The notes beneath the pieces were generated by a model. The model worked only from the letters and a program-made list of their open reading frames with translations, was not told where the DNA came from and searched no databases. A stretch of DNA of 25,211 nucleotides from JABCPE02 sp963509715 (GTDB lineage: Bacteria; Bacteroidota; Bacteroidia; Flavobacteriales; Weeksellaceae), in contig CAUPCB010000023.1 in assembly GCA_963509715.1 (NCBI GenBank), forward strand, positions 1 through 25,211. The letters run 5' to 3'. Shown in pieces: positions 15,753-22,644 of the stretch; position 1 is the first letter of the stretch, and each line of letters starts with the position of its first letter. Both the position numbers and the translations under genes were made by a program.

Positions 15753-16565
15753 TTAGTATTCTTTCACCAATCCTTTCACGATTTTGATAACGCTCGGCAT
15801 CGCTGTATCAGCAGCTTTCAGCACCTCTTCGTGTGAAACCGCAAAGGCAATCTCCGGCCCACCCAAATCAGTGATGATGGAAATACAGAAACAGTCCATT
15901 CCCATATGTTTAGCCACGATAACCTCTGGCACAGTGCTCATTCCTACGGCATCTCCACCGATGTAGCGAACTAGTCCATACTCCGCTGGCGTCTCAAAAG
16001 TAGGCCCCTGTAATGCTACATACACTCCTTTGTGAACTTTTATGCTGTTTCGCTCCGCTACCTGCTCTGCTACTTCTATCATTTTTCTGTTATACGGCTC
16101 AGACATATCCACGAATCTTGGCCCTAATTCATCTATATTTTTCCCACGAAGCGGATGCTCTGGCATCATGTTGATATGGTCTTTCACTATCATGATATCA
16201 GCCACTCGGAAGTTAGGATTTACTCCTCCAGAAGCATTAGAAAGAATTAAATTTTTAATTCCTAAAAGATGGAAAACACGGAAAGGAAAAGTCACCTTGC
16301 CCATAGTGTGTCCTTCGTAGTAGTGGAATCTACCGCTCATCATCAGCACTTTTTTGCCTTCCAGTATTCCGTAGATTAGTTTCCCGCCGTGCCCTACTAC
16401 AGTAGTCTGTGGGAAATTAGGAATATCCTTATACTCAAAAACATGGATGGGCTCCACCTCGTCTTTTAATTTTCCTAAACCTGAACCCAAAACGATGGCA
16501 AAATCTGGTGTATCCTTAATAACTTCTTTAATGAAACTCGCGGTTTCCTTGATTTTCTCTAACAT
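15753..16565 (-). CDS. Purine nucleoside phosphorylase (PNP, trimeric type)
   Basis: It splits purine nucleosides such as inosine and guanosine with phosphate to base and ribose-1-phosphate in purine salvage. The 270 residues carry the PNP class I signatures: phosphate loop VLGSGLGKL (about 25-33), VVGHGGKLIYG, GRFHYYEGHT, SNASGGVNP, GPTFETPAEY with the purine-binding Glu, and VGMSTVPEVI. The length and the single-domain layout match trimeric PNPs (PunA family) rather than hexameric DeoD. Its start ATG (16563-16565) lies 38 nt inside the end of lpxK, so translation is probably coupled. The overlap of a lipid A gene with purine salvage is likely inherited gene order rather than shared pathway. 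A strong terminator follows. Confidence 0.95.
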   Translation of the reverse strand: MLEKIKETASFIKEVIKDTPDFAIVLGSGLGKLKDEVEPIHVFEYKDIPNFPQTTVVGHGGKLIYGILEGKKVLMMSGRFHYYEGHTMGKVTFPFRVFHLLGIKNLILSNASGGVNPNFRVADIMIVKDHINMMPEHPLRGKNIDELGPRFVDMSEPYNRKMIEVAEQVAERNSIKVHKGVYVALQGPTFETPAEYGLVRYIGGDAVGMSTVPEVIVAKHMGMDCFCISIITDLGGPEIAFAVSHEEVLKAADTAMPSVIKIVKGLVKEY

Positions 16566-17574
16566 AATTTAATATTATCTGATTAAACTCTTCTTTATTA
16601 TTTATCTCTACATTGATAGGCCAGTAGAACAATTTGTCGGTTAATTCCTCAAAATCCATCAGCCTTACATAATCTTTTTCCGTGGTAAGGATTAGTTTTT
16701 TCTCGCCGAGTTTTTTATACTCTTGGAGCATTTTGTTAATATCTTCTTTTTTAAAGGAATAATGATCTCTAAACCTCAAATGCTTGATTTTATCTGTGTA
16801 TCTTGAAACTTCTTGTATCAGCTGAGAAGGATTGGCGATGCCTGTTATCAGTAGAACCTCGTATTGATCCAGTATTTTCACGGGCATTTTCACTTTTGTG
16901 GAAGTGATTTCTTCATCATAATCAATGGATGAGAAAAATACTTTTTGATGTTTTTTAGGCTTAATTTTAGAAATATAGTAAAATTTTTTCTCCTCGGTAA
17001 GGTCTTTGGGACATTTGGTAATCATGATGATATCTGCCCTGTCTGCTCCTGTTCTGGACTCGCGGAGATTTCCCGCAGGAAGCAGATAATCAGAGAAATA
17101 CGGGTCACTATAATCGGTCAATAAAATATTAAATCCTGCCTGAATGGCACGATGCTGATAGCTGTCATCCAAGACTAGCGCTTGCAGGCCAGCCTCCTCT
17201 ATCAGCCGCTCCGCTCCCACTACTCTATTTTCGCAGACTCCTATGGCAATTCGGTTTTTAAATCTTTGGAAAAGCTGCATAGCCTCATCGCCCACCATAC
17301 GAAAATTACTGTCATAATTTACCATATAGTGGCCTTGGGTTTTCCTTCCATACCCACGAGAAAGCACACCTGCCTCGTAATCATCCAAAAGAAGTCCCAT
17401 GAGATACATCACCATGGGAGATTTCCCAGAGCCGCCCACAGACAAATTTCCCACTCCGATGATAGGCGTCTGAAACTTAGTAGACTTAAAAAGTCCCTTG
17501 TCATAAAGCCAATTTCTACAAGTGGTTATCAAGTCGTAGATTAGTGAAAAGGGATAAAAGTACCATCTCTTCAT
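16528..17574 (-). CDS. lpxK: Tetraacyldisaccharide 4'-kinase LpxK
   Basis: LpxK phosphorylates the 4' position of the tetraacyldisaccharide precursor of lipid A at the inner face of the cytoplasmic membrane. The 348-residue product begins MKRWYFYPFSLIYDLITTCR, whose hydrophobic helix anchors it to the membrane. The P-loop GNLSVGGSGKSPM follows, then SRGYGRKTQGHY, VGDEAMQLFQRF and VLDDSYQHRAI, all conserved LpxK blocks. The C-terminal part contains LLITGIANPSQL and LTTEKDYVRL. I prefer ATG 17572-17574; the TTG nine bases upstream is weaker. The last 38 nt overlap the PNP gene. The nearest -7-like box is only 6 nt from the ATG, which would make the mRNA nearly leaderless. Confidence 0.95.
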   Translation of the reverse strand: MKRWYFYPFSLIYDLITTCRNWLYDKGLFKSTKFQTPIIGVGNLSVGGSGKSPMVMYLMGLLLDDYEAGVLSRGYGRKTQGHYMVNYDSNFRMVGDEAMQLFQRFKNRIAIGVCENRVVGAERLIEEAGLQALVLDDSYQHRAIQAGFNILLTDYSDPYFSDYLLPAGNLRESRTGADRADIIMITKCPKDLTEEKKFYYISKIKPKKHQKVFFSSIDYDEEITSTKVKMPVKILDQYEVLLITGIANPSQLIQEVSRYTDKIKHLRFRDHYSFKKEDINKMLQEYKKLGEKKLILTTEKDYVRLMDFEELTDKLFYWPINVEINNKEEFNQIILNYVRENQGNREFH

Positions 17575-17580
17575 AGGGAG

Positions 17581-17588
17581 CAAAAATA
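17581..17588 (-). promoter_or_regulatory. Candidate -7 box of lpxK, very close to the start
   Basis: The reverse strand reads TATTTTTG (exact TAnnTTTG), but only 6 nt separate it from the ATG at 17574. If real, transcription would begin at or beside the start codon. Confidence 0.35.
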
Positions 17589-17629
17589 AGGATTTTTTCT
17601 ATCATTTATTAACAATCACCAATTTTTCG

Positions 17630-17637
17630 TACTTTTG
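17630..17637 (+). promoter_or_regulatory. Candidate -7 box of the lipoprotein gene at 17656
   Basis: TACTTTTG matches TAnnTTTG exactly, 18 nt before ATG 17656. It overlaps the TTG at 17635 that would lengthen the reading frame, supporting the ATG. Confidence 0.55.
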
Positions 17638-17655
17638 CGCCAAATTATTTTAAAT

Positions 17656-18765
17656 ATGAATAGAAAATTAATCCCATTCCTACTGATAGCAGGAGCATTA
17701 TTGACCAATTGTGGTGGTAGCAGAGATGAAGATGTAATCAATCCTAATACACCTGGAAATACACAACCATCCAACCCTACAGCGCCTTCTACACCTACCA
17801 ATGAAAAGCCTAGTGATGAGCAAATAGGAAGAAGAACATATGCACAAGAATGGAAAACTGGTGTGGACTACCTAAGCGCTATTGACATTGCAGACCTTTA
17901 CAACAATCCTGCTAATGTAAGTGCAGCACTAAAAAATTCTGTGAAATTCGCAACCCTTACAACTGACCAAAAATACTACACTCTGAAAGATGATGATTTG
18001 AGCTATTTAACGATTGAAGATATTACATATGATAAGCAATACATCTCTTTCTACACTAAGTATAAAGGCATTAAAAGCTCCACCAAGAGTACATTAAAAT
18101 TTGATGCTAGGGATTTTTATGATAAACAATTTACCACTAATAACAGCTTTGTATCCTCTAAATACATGCGCGGACTCTACGAGGCGTTACCTATTGGTAT
18201 GGGAAGTTTTTTCAACTATGATAGTCAAAGATATCAAATAGATTTTGTTCCTAATTCAAAGGATAAAAGCGATAGCAACAACTCTCTAAGTCTAAGCATA
18301 AAAATCACCGATAAGAAAATATTGGACAATTCTAAAAACACTTTTGAAATTCATAAAAATGTTGAAGGTTTCAGAACACTGAAAAATCTCGCTGATGATT
18401 TGGCACTTACACACAATTTGGATTTTAGAAGCAAAGTAAAAGATGTAATAAAATCGCATCCTAATAAAACGGATTTAACTCCATATTTAAATAATTTCTT
18501 TCAGAATAATTGGCATAAACTTATTTCCATATCTCTAAAATCAAAACCTAGTGTAACACTATCTATAGATGGTCAAAGCCCATTATACAGAACTATTTCG
18601 GGACAGAGTGTTGGCTATATTGATATTTATTTGACACAGCCTAGATTTGTTCTTACTTCCGCTGTTATAGATGGAAGAAATCTAGTTGCAAAAGTAAAAT
18701 TACAAGATGCTAACGATGTTGTAATAGACAAAGAATACACCGTTATGGTTCCTAATGTTAAGTAA
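17656..18765 (+). CDS. Unrecognised lipoprotein, probably surface exposed
   Basis: The 369-residue product opens with a lipoprotein signal (MNRKLIPFLLIAGALLTN) and lipidated Cys19. GGSRDED follows, an acidic stretch like flavobacterial surface-export signals, and then a Pro/Thr/Asn-rich tether (about 28-58). From about residue 60 the sequence looks globular: an Arg/Tyr-rich opening (RRTYAQEWKTGVDYLSAIDI), alternating beta segments, a Lys-rich helical middle (NVEGFRTLKNLADDLAL), and a beta-rich end (SAVIDGRNLVAKVKL). I do not recognise a domain and see no enzyme motif. It stands alone, with an exact -7 box and a strong terminator. No function is proposed. Confidence 0.75.
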   Translation: MNRKLIPFLLIAGALLTNCGGSRDEDVINPNTPGNTQPSNPTAPSTPTNEKPSDEQIGRRTYAQEWKTGVDYLSAIDIADLYNNPANVSAALKNSVKFATLTTDQKYYTLKDDDLSYLTIEDITYDKQYISFYTKYKGIKSSTKSTLKFDARDFYDKQFTTNNSFVSSKYMRGLYEALPIGMGSFFNYDSQRYQIDFVPNSKDKSDSNNSLSLSIKITDKKILDNSKNTFEIHKNVEGFRTLKNLADDLALTHNLDFRSKVKDVIKSHPNKTDLTPYLNNFFQNNWHKLISISLKSKPSVTLSIDGQSPLYRTISGQSVGYIDIYLTQPRFVLTSAVIDGRNLVAKVKLQDANDVVIDKEYTVMVPNVK

Positions 18766-18782
18766 TTCTAATAGTAGTATAT

Positions 18783-18814
18783 AAAAAAGCAATCCAAATT
18801 TGGATTGCTTTTTT
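18783..18814. terminator. Perfect palindromic bidirectional terminator
   Basis: A 32-nt perfect palindrome: AAAAAAGCAATCCAAA followed by its exact complement TTTGGATTGCTTTTTT. It lies 17 nt after the lipoprotein stop and 4 nt from the end of the convergent RNase E/G gene, so it gives a GC-containing stem and a U-run in both directions. Confidence 0.88.
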
Positions 18815-18818
18815 ATTT

Positions 18819-20381
18819 TTAATAAGAATGATTCATCAGTTCTTTTTTCTCTTCATTATACAATCTGTACTCTAAATATTTATAAGAGTCTCTTGGTATA
18901 ATGGTCACCCACTTATTGTATTTAAACAACCATTTCATTCTGATGCTTGTAAAAATTCCTTTGGTAAGGTAGGCCTCTACAAAAGGATGAACATGGAGAT
19001 ACAATCTGCTTTTCTCATGTATCAAGTGGTTTTTGATGGCTTCTTCCATCTGCTCTACTATCACTATCGGAGCACTTATTTCGCCTATTTCGTTAGGGTT
19101 TTCTTCTTTGGTATCTATTATTTTTTCTGGGCGAACCCTTTGTCTTGTTATTTGTATCAGACCAAATTTACTCGGAGGGAGGATTTTGTGCCTTGCTTTA
19201 TCTCTCTTCATCTCCTCTTTCAGATGGTCATAAAGTTCTTTACGATGTTCGGTGTTGCTCATATCTATGAAATCCACCACTATTATCCCGCCCATATCTC
19301 GCAGTCTAAGCTGTCTGGCTATCTCTGTTGCTGCGATTTTATTTACATTTAGGGCATGGCTTTTATTAGCCTGATTTCCTAATGATATATTATTACCCGA
19401 ATTCACATCTATGACATGGAGAGCCTCCGTGTGCTCTATTACTAGATAAGCTCCTTTGGAACCTGGAATATTCACATGTTTCCCAAAAGACTGTTTCAGC
19501 TGTTTTTCTACATTATAATATTCCAAAAGAGGAATATGAGAGTCATAATACTGAACTATATTTTTACTTTCAGGAGCGATTACTTCTAGGTAATTTCGCA
19601 TGTCATTTACCATTTGTTCATCATCACAAATGATACTTACAAAGTCTTGGTTAAAATTATCCCTCAAAATAGCAGAAGCCCTATCTTCCTCACTAAGGAC
19701 TTTACAAGGCGTTTTATTTTTTTGGATATTTCTGAAACAGATATTCCATTTCTCTATCAGCTGGTTCATATCATTATGAAGCTCAGCCACTTTTTTATTT
19801 TCTGCTACGGTTCTGATAATCACCCCAAAACCTTCTGGCTTTATACTTTCTATCAAAGTTTTCAGCCTTGTTTTTTCTTGGCTATCCTTTATTTTTTTCG
19901 ATACCGATATTTTTTGGTCAAAAGGAATTAAAACCAAATACCTCCCTGTCAAGGAGATTTGTGTAGATACCCTTGCCCCTTTTGTGGAAATAGGCTCTTT
20001 TGTGATTTGCAGCAGGACTTCATCGCCTACAGATAAGACCTTGTCTATCATTCCGTTCTTATCTATCTCTTCCTCTATTGGGAAGGATTTTAGGCTTGGT
20101 GATTGGATTTTTTTATTCAAAATCCCTTTTAATAGGTTTTGGTAAGTTCTAAACTCTGGACCCAAATCCTGATAATGCAAAAAGGCGTCCTTATCAGAGC
20201 CTATATTGACAAAAGCCGCATTCAGGTTCGGTGCTAGTTTTTTTATTTTACCAACGAATAAATCCCCTACTACATACTCACTATCTTGTTCCTCCGTATG
20301 GAGTTCGAAGAGTCTTCCATCTTCTATTAGAGCAATTTTAGAAGCCTCTTCTTCATAAGATATAATTAACTCTTTCTTCAT
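18819..20381 (-). CDS. rng: Ribonuclease E/G family endoribonuclease
   Basis: RNase E/G enzymes cut single-stranded A/U-rich RNA in rRNA maturation and mRNA decay. The 520-residue product covers the catalytic half only, like RNase G: an N-terminal S1 domain (about 35-130, VGDLFVGKIKKLAPNLNAAF), the 5'-sensor region, and the DNase I-like catalytic domain. The metal-binding Asp residues are visible in HVIDVNSGN (Asp325) and IIVVDFIDM (Asp370). The position where E. coli RNase E/G carry the CPxC zinc-link (after QITRQRVRPE, about 425-432) reads KEENPNE with no cysteine, which I recall as usual in flavobacteria. It has its own candidate promoter and a 40-nt leader, and follows HU and a small ribosomal-type gene. 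Confidence 0.93.
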   Translation of the reverse strand: MKKELIISYEEEASKIALIEDGRLFELHTEEQDSEYVVGDLFVGKIKKLAPNLNAAFVNIGSDKDAFLHYQDLGPEFRTYQNLLKGILNKKIQSPSLKSFPIEEEIDKNGMIDKVLSVGDEVLLQITKEPISTKGARVSTQISLTGRYLVLIPFDQKISVSKKIKDSQEKTRLKTLIESIKPEGFGVIIRTVAENKKVAELHNDMNQLIEKWNICFRNIQKNKTPCKVLSEEDRASAILRDNFNQDFVSIICDDEQMVNDMRNYLEVIAPESKNIVQYYDSHIPLLEYYNVEKQLKQSFGKHVNIPGSKGAYLVIEHTEALHVIDVNSGNNISLGNQANKSHALNVNKIAATEIARQLRLRDMGGIIVVDFIDMSNTEHRKELYDHLKEEMKRDKARHKILPPSKFGLIQITRQRVRPEKIIDTKEENPNEIGEISAPIVIVEQMEEAIKNHLIHEKSRLYLHVHPFVEAYLTKGIFTSIRMKWLFKYNKWVTIIPRDSYKYLEYRLYNEEKKELMNHSY

Positions 20382-20423
20382 TTTTTTGGCTTTCTAATAA
20401 TACTTTTCTTTTACTAAAATAAA

Positions 20424-20453
20424 CAAAAATATAGTCGGCTCCATTTTCAAAAA
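20424..20453 (-). promoter_or_regulatory. Candidate promoter of the RNase E/G gene
   Basis: On the reverse strand TTTTTG (20448-20453) and TATTTTTG (20424-20431, exact TAnnTTTG) are 16 nt apart. The ATG is 42 nt further. The -7 box overlaps the U-tract of the hairpin at 20429-20471. Confidence 0.45.
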
Positions 20454-20471
20454 TAAAAACACCAACTATAT
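20429..20471 (-). terminator. Possible intercistronic terminator after the bS22-like gene
   Basis: ATATAGTCGG (20429-20438) and CCAACTATAT (20462-20471) pair at 9 of 10 positions around a 23-nt loop. In gene orientation TTTTTGTTTATTTT follows. The stem is weak and AT-rich. It could end the HU transcript or fold in the leader of the RNase gene. Confidence 0.4.
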
Positions 20472-20493
20472 TCTTATGTTTTCCTACTGAAGA

Positions 20494-20586
20494 CTATTTT
20501 TTCTTCTTATGTCTGTTTAGTCTTCTTCTCTTTTTTCTCTTGTGGGTAGCCACCTTATGTCTCTTTCTTTTCTTTCCGCTTGGCAT
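20494..20586 (-). CDS. Small basic ribosomal-type protein, AURKAIP1/COX24 (bS22/mS38-like)
   Basis: The reverse strand encodes only 30 residues, MPSGKKRKRHKVATHKRKKR followed by RRLNRHKKKK, with two thirds Lys or Arg. This is the very conserved Bacteroidota peptide I know as the AURKAIP1/COX24-domain protein, related to mitochondrial mS38 and to the mycobacterial small-subunit protein bS22. Such peptides sit at the intersubunit side of the small ribosomal subunit near the decoding region. The ATG (20584-20586) and TAG (20494-20496) are clear. It follows the HU gene by 42 nt and precedes the RNase E/G gene, so it probably shares the HU promoter. It is short enough to be missed by ORF length cut-offs. 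The link to bS22 is by resemblance only. Confidence 0.82.
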   Translation of the reverse strand: MPSGKKRKRHKVATHKRKKRRRLNRHKKKK

Positions 20587-20628
20587 AGCTTTAATGTTTT
20601 TATTCTGTTATTACTCAGTGAATTATAT

Positions 20629-20919
20629 TTATTTTACTTTTACTTTTGATTTTACCTTTTCTACGAAAGTCTTAGAAGGCTTAAATGCTGGTATATTATG
20701 TGCAGGAATTTGGATTGCCGTATTTTTAGAGATATTTCTACCTGTCTTTGCTGCTCTTGTTTTGATAATAAAAGACCCAAAACCTCTAAGATACACATTA
20801 TCACCATTATACATAGTGGTTCTTATCTCCTGCATGAATGCCTCTATGATTCTCTGAGTTTCATTTTTCTCAGTTCCTAACTTATTTGCAATTGCATTTA
20901 CTAATTCTGCCTTTGTCAT
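20629..20919 (-). CDS. HU-family DNA-binding protein
   Basis: HU proteins are dimeric nucleoid proteins that bend DNA. The 96-residue product starts MTKAELVNAIANKLGTEKNE and carries the conserved GFGSFIIKTRAAKTGRN entry to the beta arm, the arm-tip IPAHNIPAFKPSK, and a basic tail (VKSKVKVK). I choose ATG 20917-20919; a longer frame to 21009 would cross the -7 box and the mutY start. The gene heads a minus-strand group with the bS22-like peptide and RNase E/G, and is divergent from mutY. Confidence 0.93.
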   Translation of the reverse strand: MTKAELVNAIANKLGTEKNETQRIIEAFMQEIRTTMYNGDNVYLRGFGSFIIKTRAAKTGRNISKNTAIQIPAHNIPAFKPSKTFVEKVKSKVKVK

Positions 20920-20947
20920 TTCCTTTTTTGTTTTTATTTTTGGTGTG

Positions 20948-20955
20948 CAAATATA
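20948..20955 (-). promoter_or_regulatory. Candidate -7 box of the HU gene
   Basis: The reverse strand reads TATATTTG (exact TAnnTTTG), 28 nt before the HU ATG and 9 nt from the proposed mutY start on the other strand, so its -33 region lies within mutY. Confidence 0.55.
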
Positions 20956-20964
20956 TAAAAAATT

Positions 20965-22011
20965 TTGAAAACAATTAAACAAAATTCTGATTTTCTTTAC
21001 ATTGGTCAAAAATTACTGCATTGGTACAGCCAAAATGCAAGAATATTACCATGGAGAAACGCCCAAAATCCATATAATGTGTGGATTTCGGAGATTATTC
21101 TCCAGCAGACCCGCGTGGAGCAGGGATTGGAATATTATATAAATTTCACCAATAGATTTAAAGATATAGAATCTCTCGCCAAGTCCGATATAGACGAGGT
21201 TCTCCTCTACTGGAAAGGGCTTGGATACTATTCCAGAGCTATCAATCTACACAAAGCCGCACAACAAATCATGCAGGATTATCAAGGTATTTTCCCAAAT
21301 AATTACCACGAAATTCTAAAACTAAAAGGCGTCGGAAAATACACCGCTGCTGCCATTTCCAGCATTTGTTTCAACGAAAAAAGACCCGCTGTGGATGGCA
21401 ATTTTTACCGAGTTTTATCGAGAATTTTCGCTGATGATTTTGATATTTCAAAGACTAAAGCTCATGATTATTTCTCAGAATTAGCCCTTTTGATAATGCC
21501 TGACAGAGATTTTGGCGATTTTAACCAAGCGATAATGGATCTGGGAGCAAATATCTGCAAACCTAAAAATCCTTCCTGTGATATCTGCCCTGTTCATGCA
21601 GATTGTCTGGCTTTTCAGCTCGGAAAAACTGCCGATTTTCCTGTAAAAACAAAGAAAATTAAACCCGAAGACATGAACCTCATCTATTATTTCGTCCGAT
21701 ACGAAAATTCTTTTCTTATCAAACAGCGAGATGACAGCTCTATTTGGAAAAAACTCTACGATTTCCCTGATAAAATCAATGAGTTTTTAGAAAAATTCAT
21801 CATAAAAGAAGAAGAAATTTCCCACAAACTAACCCACAAAAACCTTAATATCAAGATTTACAGCATCACATTGATTGACAGCACTTTATTCCAAACTTTC
21901 AAAAAGGAAAACAATTTAGAAATATTAGATTTAAAAGATTTTGACCAAAAATCCTTCCCAAAACCTTTAGAAAAATTCATCAAATCGCTAAATCTCCATC
22001 GCCATCACTAA
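20965..22011 (+). CDS. mutY: A/G-specific adenine DNA glycosylase MutY
   Basis: MutY removes adenine mispaired with 8-oxoguanine. The 348-residue product has the six-helix and helix-hairpin-helix core: catalytic Glu43 in WISEIILQQTR, the hairpin LKGVGKYTAAAI (about 119-131), and catalytic Asp144 in AVDGNFYRV. The 4Fe-4S ligands follow as C198-x6-C205-x2-C208-x5-C214. The C-terminal part is a NUDIX-like 8-oxoG recognition domain. There is no ATG before the conserved N-terminus and a stop lies in frame at 20956, so the start is most likely TTG 20965-20967. The upstream space to the HU start is only 45 nt. The last 24 nt overlap the convergent comF-like gene. Confidence 0.93.
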   Translation: MKTIKQNSDFLYIGQKLLHWYSQNARILPWRNAQNPYNVWISEIILQQTRVEQGLEYYINFTNRFKDIESLAKSDIDEVLLYWKGLGYYSRAINLHKAAQQIMQDYQGIFPNNYHEILKLKGVGKYTAAAISSICFNEKRPAVDGNFYRVLSRIFADDFDISKTKAHDYFSELALLIMPDRDFGDFNQAIMDLGANICKPKNPSCDICPVHADCLAFQLGKTADFPVKTKKIKPEDMNLIYYFVRYENSFLIKQRDDSSIWKKLYDFPDKINEFLEKFIIKEEEISHKLTHKNLNIKIYSITLIDSTLFQTFKKENNLEILDLKDFDQKSFPKPLEKFIKSLNLHRHH

Positions 22012-22638
22012 TATACTTACCTTGTTTTTCTTATTTTTAAGGAATTCCCAAGCAATGGCACTCATCGTGTTCCCTGTGGTAAACACATCATCCACCAATA
22101 AAATGTGTTGATTTTCAATTTCTTTCGTGAGAGAAAAATCATATTTGGTTTCTTCTCTGTGGGATTTGTCTTTTTGGGCTTGGGCTTTGCTGTGGCTATT
22201 TCTTTTGAGTAAATTATGGTCAAATGGAATCCCATATTCAGAGGACAAAATCTCCGTAAAAAGATGTAACTGATTGTACCCCCGTTCTTTAAGTTTCTTT
22301 GGGTGAAGCGGAACGCTGACCAGCAAATCTGGCTTTTCTCCTTTAAGACTAAGATTTTCTACAACCCATTTCGCTAAAATCCTACCAACTTTCTCCTGAT
22401 TTCGGTATTTCAGCTGGTGGATAATTTCCCTAGAAAGTCCCTTTTTATCAAAATACATAAGAGCATAAGCCGCCTCCAAAGGAAACAGGCTTTCTGCCTT
22501 TCTTTTCAGAAGATTTTCTCCAAAATCCCAATGCGTGAAATGTATTTTATCCAAACATTTCACGCAGACAATTTCATCTTTGGGAATGATATCATCACAG
22601 TTTAGGCAGCGATTTGGGAACAATACATCCAAAAACAT
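21988..22638 (-). CDS. ComF family amidophosphoribosyltransferase-like protein
   Basis: The 216-residue product has the ComF layout: an N-terminal zinc ribbon (C11-x2-C14 and C25-x2-C28), a middle region with LVSVPLHPKKLKERGYNQL, and the phosphoribosyltransferase PRPP-binding loop ILLVDDVFTTGNTMSA near the C-terminus. ComF proteins assist transformation with single-stranded DNA in competent bacteria, but in many genomes the role is unproven. The ATG at 22638 is 6 nt after the namZ stop, so the two are probably one transcript. Its 3' end overlaps mutY by 24 nt on the opposite strand. No other competence gene is visible here. Confidence 0.9.
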   Translation of the reverse strand: MFLDVLFPNRCLNCDDIIPKDEIVCVKCLDKIHFTHWDFGENLLKRKAESLFPLEAAYALMYFDKKGLSREIIHQLKYRNQEKVGRILAKWVVENLSLKGEKPDLLVSVPLHPKKLKERGYNQLHLFTEILSSEYGIPFDHNLLKRNSHSKAQAQKDKSHREETKYDFSLTKEIENQHILLVDDVFTTGNTMSAIAWEFLKNKKNKVSILVMAMEI

Positions 22639-22644
22639 CTGTTC

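Noticed and set aside
21988..22638. A competence gene cluster around comF
   Set aside because: Only the ComF-like protein is present; neighbours are namZ and mutY, so the context gives no support for a DNA-uptake locus.
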